The translations under genes and the position numbers were made by a program. Positions 45,580 through 57,500 of a DNA stretch of 64,000 nucleotides are shown here, piece after piece. Every line of letters begins with the position of its first letter. Position 1 is the stretch's first letter. This DNA comes from Silene conica (Eukaryota > Streptophyta > Magnoliopsida > Caryophyllales > Caryophyllaceae), in the NCBI GenBank assembly GCA_029255685.2, contig CM055316.2, positions 69,765,237 through 69,829,236 on the forward strand, read 5' to 3'. The notes under the pieces are model-generated. The model saw nothing but the letters and a program-made list of their open reading frames with translations. It made no database searches and was not told the origin of the DNA.

Positions 45580-47122
45580 CTAAGCCTTGGAAGTCCCACC
45601 GTGATCCCTTTCTACATGTTCAACCAGAGCTACAGGATCCCTAAACCCTCTGCTGCACTTCGGGCATACATCAACTGATAACTTTCTAACACCTCCCCGC
45701 TTTTTATTTCTTTCATGAGCTTCCTCCACGTGCTCCACTAATGCTGTCACTGACGAAAACCTTAAGTTACACTGGGGACATACTTCCTGTCCCCTATTTT
45801 CGCTGCTCTGGCCTATGTTCAGGGATTGATTCAAGTCGCTACTCAACTTAGCCATGCCTGACGAGGCAGCATCCACCAGTCTGCTCCATGCTGATGATGA
45901 TTGGGCTTTGACCGGGGCCCTACTTGGACGTGCATCTTCTTTTCTGCTGAGAAAGCTCGTGAACTGGAATCCAGAGTTGGGTTTCCGAGGCCCAGCACAC
46001 TTGTGATCTGGCCCAAATCGGTGCTTCAAGCAGTGATCTGTAGCACAATCCTTGCACTTGACTGTATTGGAGAAGACAAGGATTTCTTTGCAGCCAACAA
46101 CAGGGCATCTGCGCTTTTTGGTTGCTTTCTCGTAGTTGGTAGGATCACAGTTGGTGTTAACGTGCCTTTCCCAACTGATATTCGGGTCTTCATCAGGAAT
46201 AAGCCGAACCCCTTTGGCACAAAGTGGGCAAATCACCACAGTGACACCTTGATCGTTAGCTTGTGGACACTGATGCTGACTGTAGCTTCTGTGCTCAAGG
46301 CAGAATACCTAATGAAACGACACATGTAACTAACAAAAATAAGTGTCAAATTCAAGCACAAAGTACAGAAGGCAACGCTAACAAGTCACAAACTCACAAT
46401 ACAATCCAATCAACACATCCAACACCAAAAACAACGAGATTTGTCATTTTAATAAGAAAGCTGAAATCTTGATTCTAGATTATGGGCTATGGCAAACTAT
46501 TCCAGCTTCCCAACTGATAATTATGAATTCCAGGGAATTTTTTCGGAATAGAAGCCAATAACTGGATCGGATACATGAACATGACAGATCAGGTAACCTG
46601 CCATTGGAGATAAAGAAAAGGGAGGCAATGGAACACAGATGTTGACTACACTGCTAGGTGAAGGATGCTTGCTGTCACAGAAGGGAACCCAGCAATCTGA
46701 AAACATTGTTTTGTTCGGGTCAAATCGTCCAATGAGCTAAATTTGGTGGGAAATTCTAAAAATCTAGAAGGATCTGATACATGGACATTCCACCAAAGTG
46801 TAATGAAAAATTTCGGATATTTTTCCGAGTTTATCTTAACTCTTAGTAATTCACCCCATGAAATTTTTGAGGCTGGCTAACATAGAGAGACATGCAGGTA
46901 ATGAGAGGTTTGCAATTCAGAATTGGGCATAAAAAGAACAAAAGCAAAGAAAGAGGGGTTAAAATGAAATAGAGAAAAGAGGGAAGAGGGAAGAAAAGAA
47001 AGAAAAGCGAAAGGGAGACATACGAGACGGCAGCGGTCGCAAGTGAAAGGGAGGAAATCGATCTGGCGGCAATCCTGCAAGGAGCAATGCTTACCGAGGT
47101 CGGGCATTGCTGGTGTCCCCAT
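45580..47122 (-). CDS. AN1-C2H2 zinc-finger stress-associated protein (SAP11/SAP13 type)
   Basis: Two exons, 47122-47024 (33 residues) and 46308-45580 (242 residues), joined in phase 0 by a GT-AG intron, give 275 residues, close to known plant members. Domains in order: AN1 finger at about residues 13-45 (C, C, then CDRC, CLEH, H, C) spanning the intron; a second AN1 finger at about 98-137 ([30 protein letters not shown]); then two C2H2 fingers near the C-terminus, [18 protein letters not shown] and [18 protein letters not shown], each ending in EEAH or ERDH. Plant SAP proteins of this class are linked to abiotic stress responses and possibly ubiquitin-related functions. Start [13 protein letters not shown] agrees with the family pattern of a short acidic N-terminus just before the first AN1 cysteine. 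No defect is visible. Confidence 0.95.
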
Positions 47123-47379
47123 ATTGTGAAAAGCGAAATGAAGGGAATAAAAGCAAGGAGGGCAGGATTATACCCTCCGCTTCCGGTGGTCTTCAATGAA
47201 ACGCAGAAATTGGTAGAGGAGACGGAGACAATTTTTGACTTGATATATTCCTCTCCTCTTATTCAACTTCTACGCTTTTGCTTTTGACTTCTTCCCTTCT
47301 TTCCTTCCTTTCCCCCAACGCTTTTCTACCTCCACCCTTTTACGCTTCAATTTGGATCCTCCGTCCGGACTAAATAATA
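47123..47379 (-). promoter_or_regulatory. 5' UTR and promoter flank of the SAP gene
   Basis: The flank directly upstream of the start codon is pyrimidine-rich on the plus strand from 47245 (CTTTTGACTTCTTCCCTTC-type). A Stowaway MITE begins at 47380, about 260 bp upstream of the start codon, so it lies within the likely promoter. No TATA box could be fixed. Confidence 0.4.
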
Positions 47380-47559
47380 CTCCCTCCGAGTCCGAGGGTG
47401 TTCCTTTGGTTTGACACAAGGAAAAGATTTTTAGACCACACAAAACACACTAATCACATTAAATTAATATTGAACCACAAAAAATTACTAGGAACCATCA
47501 CTAAACTCGCATTAAAAGAAAAACAGATCCCGACACTCCATACTCCGACTCGAAGGGAG
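47380..47559. mobile_element. Stowaway-type MITE
   Basis: 180 bp with inverted ends CTCCCTCCGAGTCCGAGGG and the complement of CTCCGACTCGAAGGGAG, flanked by TA (47378-47379 and 47560-47561). Confidence 0.88.
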
Positions 47560-48975
47560 TAGAATTTATTTGTTGAATATACGTCCTTTTTTTTTTACCA
47601 CAAATTCTCTTTCGTGACGAGCATATCCATCGTAAATTTGCGACGGGTCAAATATTATTCATATGGGATAGATAAGACAAAAGGAGGGTGCATTGAGAGT
47701 AGCAAAAATATGCATTAAAAAGCATTGAGAGTAGCAAAAATATGCATTAAAAAGTTAATTATCTCCAAAATTAAACAAATTAAATAAATTAAGTGATAAA
47801 GTTTGCAATTTATTAGTGAAAAAGATAAGTTTGCAATTTTGCATTGATCAATTTTCAGAGATACTCTATCTCAAATAATAATATTAATTATTTATTGATT
47901 TTTATACGACTTGAACGACTTCAACTATAAAGTATAAATATCAAGCGAGTATATCATCAAATTAACACATAAAACCAAATTTACAATTATCATATTCTTT
48001 TTTATTTTTGGTTTATTTTTTATTAACTTCGATTTAACCGTGATTGTGTATTGTGTATTATTTGTATTATTCATAGTGTATTTGCTTGCTGCTTTACGAT
48101 CATATATTGTCTCATAATCTTAATATGCACATACTGATATACTCCGTATTTTTTTCTAAAGTACTAATTCTGTAATTTTGTTTGTAATTTCAGGTAATAT
48201 TGGCGGCATAATAGGGTCATTCAATCATAACGAAATAATTTTTTAAATAGTTCACCGGAAAAGGTATAAGTTTGATAATTGGCATTGTTTTTACTACGTT
48301 GTATAAAGCTAATTTTGAGCTAAAATTTCTTTCATCCCTTTCATTGCTTATTCTTTTTATTTTTGGTAGGGAATATTTAGTCAAAGTATATATTTTTGGT
48401 TGATCTTAAGTCGATTAGACACCCTAAAAGAAATAGCTAGCAGGACAGAGACTCGGAGAGAATAACTTCCATTTACATTCGGATATATATATATATATAT
48501 ATATGTGCATGTGTGTGTCAGTCTTTAATCGTGTTTACAGATCAAATGCATTTAAGACATCAAATTACAAGAGGTCATTAATATCCTTTTCTAGAGCTGA
48601 AAGAGAATTTATATGTTAGAACCCAAAAGAAAATTACAAAATCTCGATGAAAACGGGTAATTCCCTTTCACAATATGCAAGTGACAATGTCCATAGAGTG
48701 TTCCATTCCCCTCACTTGTCCTACACTACTCCTACTACTTGCCTTTTTGTGAGTGGGGCATTATCGTCTTTAACTTGTGACAAATAGTGTCCGTTACAAA
48801 CAAAACGTTTTCAAAAAAATTGTACTCCATAAATCTTTGGCGAATTCTGAGAGAAGATATAATATAATTGATACTTCGTAGTACATATGGAAATATGGAA
48901 CATATGTAATACTAGATTGATATGAGATAATTTAGATAATAGTGAATACAAATAATCACTATTTGTATAACAAAA
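47560..48975. other. Intergenic, with a 32-bp tandem duplication and an AT microsatellite
   Basis: A unit beginning GCATTGAGAGTAGC and ending ATTAAAAA is duplicated head to tail at about 47689-47752. An (AT)n run is at about 48485-48504, followed by (GT)n. Near 48660-48800 the sequence GTCCATAGAGTGTTCC...GTTACAAAC resembles stretches near 41390 and 44290 and may be another decayed MITE. No gene is seen. Confidence 0.5.
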
Positions 48976-48992
48976 GCTGGAATAGCTCAGTT

Positions 48993-49025
<33 letters not shown>

Positions 49026-49049
49026 GAGGTTCAAGCCCTCCTTCTAGCG
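48976..49049 (+). tRNA. tRNA-Asn (anticodon GTT)
   Basis: A 74-nt cloverleaf: acceptor arms GCTGGAA and TTCTAGC (one G-T pair) with discriminator G; A-box TAGCTCAGTTGG; anticodon stem TGTGG/CCACA with loop CTGTTAA, anticodon GTT at 49010-49012; B-box GGTTCAAGCCC in the T arm. There is no intron. A TTTT at 49050-49053 directly after the gene (after the discriminator G) is a good pol III terminator. Confidence 0.97.
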
Positions 49050-49053
49050 TTTT

Positions 49054-49827
49054 AAACAAGTGGTGTTAGTTTATGGTGCGGGCATGCATGGGCCAAGGGG
49101 GATTAAACCCCTCGTCACCAAAAAAACCTTAAAAAAATAATCACTATTTGGTGACAATTTTTTATTAGTTAGTCGTGTTCTTTTCTACCATACTTTACAT
49201 ATTTTTAATTTATAACGAATAATATCATCTTAAATAAATTTTTTTAATGAAAATATATTTAGAGATGACGAACGAATATGTAACATTTGTTTTATATTGA
49301 GGAAGATAATATTTTACCCACCGAGTAAATTATACAATCAGATGTATACAATTCATACTACATATTTTAAGTTTTGTCATAGAAATTTCGAACTCAATTG
49401 TAAATTAAAGAATATGAGTTATATTTTAAAGTTTATAAACTCCAACATGGTTGTACGATATTCTTATACATCTGATTCCGCTGATAGTTTTTGTGTATTT
49501 TATCTCATCGTAGTCGTATGCAAATACAATACTAATGGAGTGGAGTTTATCAAGCCTAATCAAAATATCATCTTATTATACGTAAGCTTAATTAATTGGA
49601 ATTATGAGATAATTTATAGAAGAAAAAAAAGAGGGAAAATTGTGTAAACGATATAAAGAGTTGTCCCAATGTATACGTTAACGCTCTGACTCTTTCACCA
49701 TTGACATCTCTAAATATATTTCGACATGATTCTCATCTAGCATTACTCGTGAGTCGTGAGCACGGACACCTCAATTCAAGAGACTTTAAAAGGCAAAGAC
49801 ATTCTTGATTAATAATTCCAAATGACC
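49054..49827. other. Intergenic, AT-rich
   Basis: No gene is seen. The 116-residue open frame at 49297-49647 is AT-driven, rich in I, N, Y and K, without recognisable motifs. Confidence 0.45.
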
Positions 49828-50618
49828 TTTTTTTTTTTTTTTGAAAGCCCACGAATGGGTATTACCTCATATTAAAACTGATAAGATCGTCTTTAACAAG
49901 ATCAGCGATACTAGCAGGAAGTGTCTCATAGGAGAACCGATGAACTTCCCCCACAGAACAAAGATGAGCGAGTTCATGTGCAACTCGATTATCCTTCCGA
50001 CTAATATGTGACCAACAAACCGAAACTAAACTATTACATTCCTTGAGGATATCATCAATAACAAGGAAAAAATCACTTCTACCCGTCTTCTTGCCAAGCA
50101 ACGCTTCAACCACTTCTTTGCAATCACTCTCCACCCGGATAGACCGCTGCCTACATCGAATAGCTTCACGGATGCCATTAAGAACGGCTTCTGCCTCCGC
50201 CATCCTCGGCCCTCTCTCCACAACCTGCCTACCTGCCATACCCCAGAGCACTGCTCCACTATCACTGCGACATATCGCTCCAAACCCCATTCCACGACCC
50301 TTCTTCATACTTGCATCAACACTAATTACCACTTCCCTGTCTCCCTCGTTCCTGCCTGCCCCATTATTTCCCCGCTGTAAATGACCATTCCTTCTTCCCG
50401 TAACTCCCTCTCGCATCCCAGCTTCCTTACTCCCCCCCGAGCCCTGCGCATTCCGCCACCCATCTCCCCCTCTTTTTCCCATACCATCATCCGCTACAGC
50501 CCCTTCTCCCCGTATCTCCCTCAGAACATTGGTTACCCTTGAAAGCACCTTCCCAATCTGAACTTTTTCACCCTCAAACACCCATCTATTTCTCGCCTCC
50601 CATATCGCCCAACATGCC
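49828..50618 (-). mobile_element. 3' end of an L1-type LINE (RNase H domain and poly(A) tail)
   Basis: The T run at 49828-49842 is the poly(A) tail of a minus-strand LINE. The open frame ending at 49862 encodes the ORF2 C-terminus: the WAIWEARNRWVFEG segment, a glycine-rich linker, and a plant-LINE RNase H domain with ISVDAS, AEAEAV, VESDCKEVVEAL and the terminal KDNRVAHELA. The first, second and third acidic positions are present. The fragment continues in frame with 62066 and onward once the copia insertion is removed. The extra N-terminal residues of the open frame come from the LTR. Confidence 0.92.
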
Positions 50619-50842
50619 TGTTGAACCATTTATTCAAATATATATATAGTATATATGTTTATGTTTTGATAATGACAAGTCTAGCTATTTATATATTATA
50701 TACTCGTATGTATAATCGTGTGCTAAGTGTACAGAACATTAGTAACAAGATCTAATCAATCAAGTATAAAAGATTCAAGCATGTTAGTCAATGAATTGAC
50801 TAAGTCGAAGATTGATAGAAGATCACAAGCGCGCATAATGAA

Positions 50843-50911
50843 CTAAAGTTATATTCGTCAACTATAGCTTTAGTACAAGATTGGTTCTAGTTATAGCCAG
50901 TAGCTATAACT
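50843..50911. repeat. Two TATAGC-type dyads in the LTR upstream region
   Basis: 50843-50873 pairs CTAAAGTTATA with TATAGCTTTAG (one mismatch). 50889-50911 pairs AGTTATAGC with GCTATAACT perfectly around a five-base loop. The second has the same stem as the dyads in gag (53565, 53628). Both are duplicated in the right LTR near 60804-60872. Confidence 0.85.
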
Positions 50912-51539
50912 CTATATCATGAAGAAATGATCAAGACTTATGTGTGTTTTAGTTGAAACAATTGTTTCCTAATTTGTGTCGTGTAGGTATTAGTGTTTAA
51001 ATGGTATTCTATTTAAATATAGAATTGTTAATCTTAATAGGATTATATAAAATATCTTTTAGTTAAATAAGAAATAAATAATTGTCTTATGAGATAATTA
51101 TTTATTACTAAAATAAACTAAAGATTTTTTATATGATTTTAATTGTCAAAATATATAATCTAAGATTTAGTTTGTTTCGATTTTGGAAATTGTGTGATAT
51201 GTCACATTACCATAAATCGTATAGGACATACTTAAATAAATATTATGTATTTATTTAATGTCCTAAATAAACTGAGATTATATTATGGTAATATATTTTA
51301 TTATCTTTGACATGATTTAGGAAGTTGATTTAATAAGGATACTAATTATTTATTATATAAAGATCTTTCCTAAATATGAATTAGGAAATTAATTCCTTAT
51401 ATAATACATATAGTATATTATTAAATCTTTCCTAAATATATTAAGATTAGATTTAAGGTAGTATTACTAAAAGACTAGTTTTCTAGTTTAAGTAATATTC
51501 CTAAATCATCTAGGGTTTAAATTACCTAGATACATATTC

Positions 51540-51548
51540 TATATAAAT
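51540..51548 (+). promoter_or_regulatory. TATA box of copia element 3
   Basis: TATATAAAT followed by AGACTACC; transcription would start about 25-35 bases downstream, making R begin near 51575 and placing the hairpin array in the 5' leader of the RNA. The equivalent in the 3' LTR is near 61501. Confidence 0.7.
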
Positions 51549-51733
51549 AGACTACCATGATACATTGAAACACACGAAATACACAACACACATTCACGCA
51601 TATCGAGAGAGAGCCGCCGATCATATTCTTCAAGTTCGAGCTTTTAAATTGTCATATCCGATTCAAGATTCAAGTGCTCAAGCATTGGTCTTATTCATTC
51701 AAGATTGTGACACCAAGAAAACATTGAAGACTT

Positions 51734-51832
51734 TATCTTATTTACCTAAGATAGATTGAGTATTTAGCGGTACTCGTTGTAAGACAAATATTTAACGGTA
51801 TTTGTCGTAGCTAGATATTTAACGGTATCTAG
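51734..51832. repeat. Array of four hairpins with TTTA-type loops and differing stems
   Basis: 51734-51753: arms TATCTTA/TAAGATA, loop TTTACC. 51758-51775: arms GAGTA/TACTC, loop TTTAGCGG. 51783-51806: arms GACAAATA/TATTTGTC, loop TTTAACGG. 51811-51832: arms CTAGATA/TATCTAG, loop TTTAACGG. All stems are perfect, all differ, and the loop is nearly constant. The same array is at 61695-61793 in the other LTR. Confidence 0.93.
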
Positions 51833-52101
51833 ATTGAGTTGTGACTAACATCAAAGTCGCACGAGTAGGGTTGATAAAATTGTAATCCAGAGTTGGTACT
51901 AATTTTATTAATCGAGAATAGTGGACGTAGGTCTCAGAGTGTGAGACTGAACCACTTCAAAAATATCGTGTCTCTACTTTATTATTGCTCTACTCAACGA
52001 TCATCATACAACTACACACACATCGAAGAAGATTCCGAAAAGAAGGCATACTCAATTCAACCCCCCCCTTCTTGAGTATATCATATCAATAGACTCTTCA
52101 A

Positions 52102-52115
52102 TTGGTATCAGAGCC
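52102..52115 (+). other. Primer-binding site of copia element 3
   Basis: TTGGTATCAGAGCC begins one base after the LTR; complementary to initiator tRNA-Met. Confidence 0.93.
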
Positions 52116-52187
52116 TCGTGCTCTTGATCGCCTAGCCGCGTGAGTTTTGATCCTTCTATTGATTCTATATTATATACTCCTTCATCA

Positions 52188-54518
52188 ATGGATTCCAAGC
52201 ATCTCAAGTGCCCTATCTTCGATGGCAAAAACTACAGTTTATGGAAAAATATGATGACTCATTACATCAAGGGTTGTGATTGGGAATGTTGGAAGATCAT
52301 CCAAACTGGACCAAAGAAGATCTTGGTCGCCGCCGCCAATGGAACAACCTATGAAAAGATGGAAAGCGATTATGTGGAAAGTGACTACAAAATTGCAGAG
52401 AAAAACTCTAAGGCCATGAGCCTCCTACAGAACGGTATGATAACCTCAGAATTCGATAGATTCTCATCCTGTAGTTCCGCTAAGGAAATATGGGATAGTC
52501 TCGAACTTGCTTATGAAGGAACATCCGCAGTCAGGAAACATCGTATAGACTTGCTCGTTCAAAGATATGAACTTTTCAATATGGAAAAGAATGAATCTAT
52601 TGATAGCATGTCTGCACGATTTTCTTGTATTATTAATGAACTGCGGAACCTTGGCAAAAAGATCGATTCTGAGGATATCATTCGTAAGATTCTTAGGAGT
52701 CTCACCAAAAAGTGGCAACCTAAGGTCACGGCCATAGAGGAAGCACGTGATTTATCTAAAATCACTTACCAAGAATTGATTGGATCCTTAATGGCTCACG
52801 AGATCATTCTAAATAAAAACGATGATGATCCCAAAGGAAAGGGAGTCGCTTTACAAGCCTCCACAAGCGAAGTAAGCGAAGAAGAACTTGATGATGAAAC
52901 AGTTCTATTCGCTAGACGATTTAAGAAAGCAGTTTTCAAAGGTAGATACAAAAACTCTAACAACAAAACGTTCGACAAAAAGAAAGCTGACTCCAAGCAA
53001 ACATTCTTCAAAAGAGGATGTTTCAAGTGTGGACAACAAGACCACATGATCAAAGATTGTCCAAGTTGGGACAAAATCAAAGACAAGTCAAAAAGAGAAA
53101 AGACCAAAACAGAGTTTAAGAAAGTAATGCTTGCGTCATGCTGGGGAGAATTAGAATCTGAAGATGACGAGGACTCTGAAGAAGAAGAGGTAGCAAACCT
53201 ATGCCTAAGCAACGTCAGCCTAGATCTAATCTCAAACGACAATGATGAAGATGACGCATCGAATATGTGTCTCCTTGGAGAATCAGACTCAGACGACGAC
53301 GACGAAGAGGTAAATTTTCTTCAACTCAAAAGTCAAGTTAAAAACTTATCTAAGGCTATGCTAATTAAATATTTTGAGAAAACCCTAGACCAATGTCATG
53401 AACAAAATCTTGAGTTAGATGACTTGAAAGAGCAGATCCTCGATGTTGCTGAGGAAAATCAACTTCTGAAAGCCAAAGCTAAGAAACTGAAATCCAAAAT
53501 AAGCATTGAAGCTAATGCTAAGTTGGAAACAGTTATGTCTGAGAAAAAGGTTCTTGAGTCTAAAGTTATAGCTAATGAAGCTATAACCTCAAAACTAAAA
53601 CTCAACATTAAAGAGCTTCAATCTAAAGTTATAGCTAATGAAGCTATAACTTCAGAATTAAGAAAGGTTAATGAACGGCTTAAGTCAGAATCTTCGACTA
53701 TGGTCGAAGATGAGACTCATCAAGAAGAAGTTGAGATTCTCGAAAGCAAAATCATGGATCTAGAATTCAGTATATCTAAAATCAAGAAAGAACATGCCAA
53801 AATTGTGTCTGACTTCCATAAAGACATTCAAAACCTAAAAGAGTCTAGCAACACTGACCATAGTGAATGTAAGAAAGAAATAGACTCCTTGAAAGACCTC
53901 CTTCTTCATGCTCGGAAAGTTCACGATAAGTGGGAAGGAAGCACTAATGTTCTAAACTTCCTAACTGAACAATCCGACAACAACATGAAGATGGGGTTAG
54001 GTCACGAATGTTATGGAAGAAGGGATCACTCAAAGTGTAAACAAAGTCCAACAGATAGAGACTTTAGAAGAAGAAAATATGCCGACCTTCCTGAGTATTT
54101 AATATGCACTTATTGTGGCCATACTGGACACCTCCGAGAAAACTGTGTAAAACACGCACAAGATTTTAAAACCGGAGTTAAGTTTGTTAAATCCTTAGGA
54201 ATTCCAAGCGACACTAATTCTGTCTCTGATAATGATAATGATAAAACTGAGGAAAGAAACATTGACCACAGATGGTTCTATGACATGACATTTGACTATG
54301 AAGAAAAGAAAAATAGAACCAAACAAACTCCTCAAACTACACACAAAAATTGGTCACCAAGAGTCCAAACTAAGACCTACACAAAAACATCAAAACCCAA
54401 CTACTACCAATATAGAAAGACCTATGTAAGACAAGTCTGGGTTAAAAAGGAAGATGTATTTGTGATTACTAACAACAAAGGACCCAAGTATGCTTGGGTA
54501 CCTAAATCCTGTCTTTAA
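52188..54518 (+). CDS. Gag polyprotein of copia element 3
   Basis: From the first ATG (52188, in TCAATGG) the frame gives 776 residues. The N-terminal retrotransposon Gag domain ([13 protein letters not shown], residues 10-230) is followed by a first zinc knuckle [14 protein letters not shown] near residue 280, an acidic stretch, a long coiled coil (about 390-600) and a second knuckle [14 protein letters not shown] near 640. The coiled coil contains a 21-residue repeat, [11 protein letters not shown]..., encoded by two DNA dyads (53565-53587, 53628-53650). Gag ends at TAA 54516, and pol follows in the -1 frame with a 13-base overlap. In related SIRE elements gag and pol usually form one frame, so a one-base insertion near 54514 is the likely cause; no classical slippery heptamer is in phase here. 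Confidence 0.93.
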   Translation: MDSKHLKCPIFDGKNYSLWKNMMTHYIKGCDWECWKIIQTGPKKILVAAANGTTYEKMESDYVESDYKIAEKNSKAMSLLQNGMITSEFDRFSSCSSAKEIWDSLELAYEGTSAVRKHRIDLLVQRYELFNMEKNESIDSMSARFSCIINELRNLGKKIDSEDIIRKILRSLTKKWQPKVTAIEEARDLSKITYQELIGSLMAHEIILNKNDDDPKGKGVALQASTSEVSEEELDDETVLFARRFKKAVFKGRYKNSNNKTFDKKKADSKQTFFKRGCFKCGQQDHMIKDCPSWDKIKDKSKREKTKTEFKKVMLASCWGELESEDDEDSEEEEVANLCLSNVSLDLISNDNDEDDASNMCLLGESDSDDDDEEVNFLQLKSQVKNLSKAMLIKYFEKTLDQCHEQNLELDDLKEQILDVAEENQLLKAKAKKLKSKISIEANAKLETVMSEKKVLESKVIANEAITSKLKLNIKELQSKVIANEAITSELRKVNERLKSESSTMVEDETHQEEVEILESKIMDLEFSISKIKKEHAKIVSDFHKDIQNLKESSNTDHSECKKEIDSLKDLLLHARKVHDKWEGSTNVLNFLTEQSDNNMKMGLGHECYGRRDHSKCKQSPTDRDFRRRKYADLPEYLICTYCGHTGHLRENCVKHAQDFKTGVKFVKSLGIPSDTNSVSDNDNDKTEERNIDHRWFYDMTFDYEEKKNRTKQTPQTTHKNWSPRVQTKTYTKTSKPNYYQYRKTYVRQVWVKKEDVFVITNNKGPKYAWVPKSCL
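53565..53650. repeat. Two perfect 9-bp dyads inside gag
   Basis: At 53565-53587 and 53628-53650, GTTATAGCT and AGCTATAAC surround the loop AATGA. The units are 63 bases (21 codons) apart, in the same frame, encoding VIANEAIT both times. The stem matches the LTR dyad at 50889-50911. Confidence 0.92.
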
Positions 54519-57500
54519 AATTATTTGTGCAGTTTGTCGCCAAGGAAAATAATCTATGGTATCTCGACAGTGGATGCTCAAGACATATGACAGGCGACGT
54601 AAACCTATTCCAAACCCTAAAACCTTTTGACGGAGGTAAAGTCACATTCGGTGATAACAAAAAGGGAAAGATCATCGGAATTGGTAAGATAGGTATCTCA
54701 TCCTCTCATGCTATAAATGATGTATACCTTGTAAATGGTCTCAAACACAATCTTATCAGTATATCTCAATTATGTGACAAAGGAAATAAAGTGGTTTTTC
54801 ATTCAGATATATGTCGTATAATCTTAGAAGGCACCAGTAAAGTGATACTTGAAGGTCACAGGATGAAAAATGTTTATATGATTGATTTAAATGTTGTACC
54901 TACTGATTCTCTATCATGCATGAAAGTTACGTTAGATGATCCATGTCTATGGCACAAGAGATTTGGTCATATTAGCTCACCTATTCTAAGTAAGCTGAAA
55001 AGATGGGACTTGGTCGAAGGTCTTCCAAAGATCAAATTTGATCAAGAAAAGATGTGTGACACATGTGCACGATGTAAACACGTCAGATCATCTTTTAAGC
55101 CAAAAAGAGTGGTAAGCACAGAACAAGCTCTTGAACTAGTACACATGGATCTATGTGGCCCTATGAAGGTAAGAAGCAGAGGTGGTTCCAGGTACGTTTT
55201 CGTTCTAGTTGATGATTACTCTAGATTTGTTTGGCCAATCTTTCTTCACTCTAAAGACGAAACATTCGATGAATTTGTTAGTCTCATAAAACTTGTCCAA
55301 AACAAATATAAATCAAACCTAGTAACAATCCGTACTGACCATGGAACTGAGTTCGACAATCATGCTTTTATTGAGTTTTGCAAAACCAATGGTGTTGGAC
55401 ATAACTTCTCGGCCCCTAGAACCCCACAACAAAATGGAGTCGTAGAACGAATGAACAGAACCCTAGAAGACATGGCTCGAACAATGCTTCTTTGTAGTGG
55501 CCTACCTAGAAACTTTTGGGCTGAGGCTATAAGTACAGCTTGCTATATTCATAACCGTGCTATGATTAGACCTATCCTTAAAAAGACACCTTATGAACTT
55601 CTTCGAGGCCGTAAACCAAACATATCTCATTTAAGATGCTTTGGTAGTAAATGCTTTGTTCACAACAATGGTAAAAACAGATTAAGCAAATTCGACCCTA
55701 GAAGTGATGAAGCAATCTTTATAGGATATTCAGATCATAGTAAAGCCTACAAAGTTTTTAACAAACGTACTTTATGCATAGAGGAAAGTATTCATGTTAT
55801 CTTTGATGAGAATAATGTCTTCGATAAGCCATTACAGGATATAGAGGAAAACCTAGACGAACCTGATTTCAGGTTATCAAGGGAAGATCCTCCTGAAATG
55901 GAAATTGAAGAAGGAGAACCTCAAGGAATTCATGATGAACTCAACTTGGGAGAAAATGGTGCGAGAGATGAAACTACAGTTGATGATACTGTAGATAACT
56001 CTCAAACTAATGACTTGGAACCCAGAGTTACAGCTAATGAAGCTGTAACTTTGAATCAAAACCAAAGGGAAGAGGCCAGAGTTATACCTGACCCTACTAT
56101 AAACCCAGGTTTGAATTCAGGGGGAACAAGTCAAGATCCCGAGTCAAGTTCAGGGAATGCAAATGATCAATCAAGGAATTGGAGATACAAAGGCTCTCAT
56201 CCTTTGGACAATGTCATAGGAAGCCTGATAGATGGAGTTCAAACTAGAAGGAGCTTAAATAACTTTTGCTCATTTTACTCCTTCCTCTCCACAATTGAAC
56301 CTTCAAATATCAAGGAAGCTCTCGCAGAACCAGACTGGATAGTTGCCATGCAAGAAGAACTCCAGCAATTTGAAAGAAACAAAGTTTGGCATCTTGTTCC
56401 TCGACCTAAAGACAGAACTGTCATTGGAACTAGATGGGTATTCAGAAACAAATTGGATGACACTGGAGTCATTGTGCGAAATAAGGCCAGACTAGTGGTT
56501 CAAGGATACAACCAACAGGAAGGGATCGATTATGATGAAACCTTTGCTCCTGTTGCTCGCCTTGAGGCAATAAGACTACTCATTGCATTTGCAGCACACA
56601 AGGGAATGAAGCTGTTTCAGATGGACGTTAAGACTGCATTTCTTAATGGCTATCTCCAAGAGGAAGTATTTGTTGAACAACCTCCTGGATTTCCTGACAG
56701 CAAACTCAAGGATCATGTATTCAAATTGGACAAAGCACTATATGGTCTGAAACAAGCACCTAGGGCATGGTACGACAGATTATCAAAGTTCCTATTGGAG
56801 AGTGGATTCAAGAGAGGGTCTGTGGATAAAACCCTATTTCTTAAAAGCAAAAACTCAGATCTACTAGTTGTTCAGATCTATGTTGACGATATTATTTTTG
56901 GCTCAACTAATAAAAAGTTGTGCAAGTACTTCTCTGAGTTGATGACTTCTGAGTTCGAGATGAGTATGATGGGAGAACTAAAATTCTTCCTTGGACTTCA
57001 AATACAACAAACTGAAGAAGGAATCGAAGTTCATCAACAAAAATACGTCAAGGAGTTACTAAAGAAATTTGGAATGGAAACCTCTCATGCAATGCCTACT
57101 CCAATGGTCACAGATAAGAAGTTAACCAAAGACGAAGATGGTAAGTCTGTAGATGAAACAACTTACAGAGGTATGATTGGCTCACTTCTTTATCTTACAG
57201 CAAGTCGTCCAGATATAATGTTCAGTGTCTGTGTTTGTGCGAGATTCCAATCTGCACCAAAAGAGACACATATGATTGCAGTTAAAAGAATATTAAGATA
57301 CCTAATCGGAACCTCAAAATTATATCTATGGTATCCCATGGACTGTAACTTTAACCTAGTAGGATATTCAGATGCGGATTATGCAGGATGTTCCTTAGAC
57401 AGAAAAAGTACCTCTGGACTTGCTACCTTTGTAGGTCCTTGTATTATATCTTGGGGATCCAAGAAACAAAATTCTGTCGCTCTCTCAACTGCTGAAGCAG

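Larger units (their letters stand above)
50619..52100 (+). repeat. 5' LTR of copia element 3
   Basis: 1482 bp, ends TGTTGAACC...GACTCTTCA. It contains TATAGC-type dyads (50843-50911), a TATA box (51540-51548) and a four-unit hairpin array (51734-51832). Small open frames at 51565 and 51893 occur identically in the other LTR and are not considered genes. Confidence 0.96.

Noticed and set aside
49862..50629. Host gene for a 255-residue RNase H-like protein
   Set aside because: It has the C-terminal RNase H of a plant LINE followed by a poly(A) tail, and its apparent N-terminus is made by the inserted LTR.
51565..51759. 64-residue open frame, also at 61526-61720
   Set aside because: It lies in the LTR and is identical only because the LTRs are near-identical. 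There is no domain and no sign of codon selection.
54506..54530. Programmed -1 frameshift site between gag and pol
   Set aside because: TTTAAAA is present but not in the phase required for a -1 slip from the gag frame; a one-base insertion is simpler.
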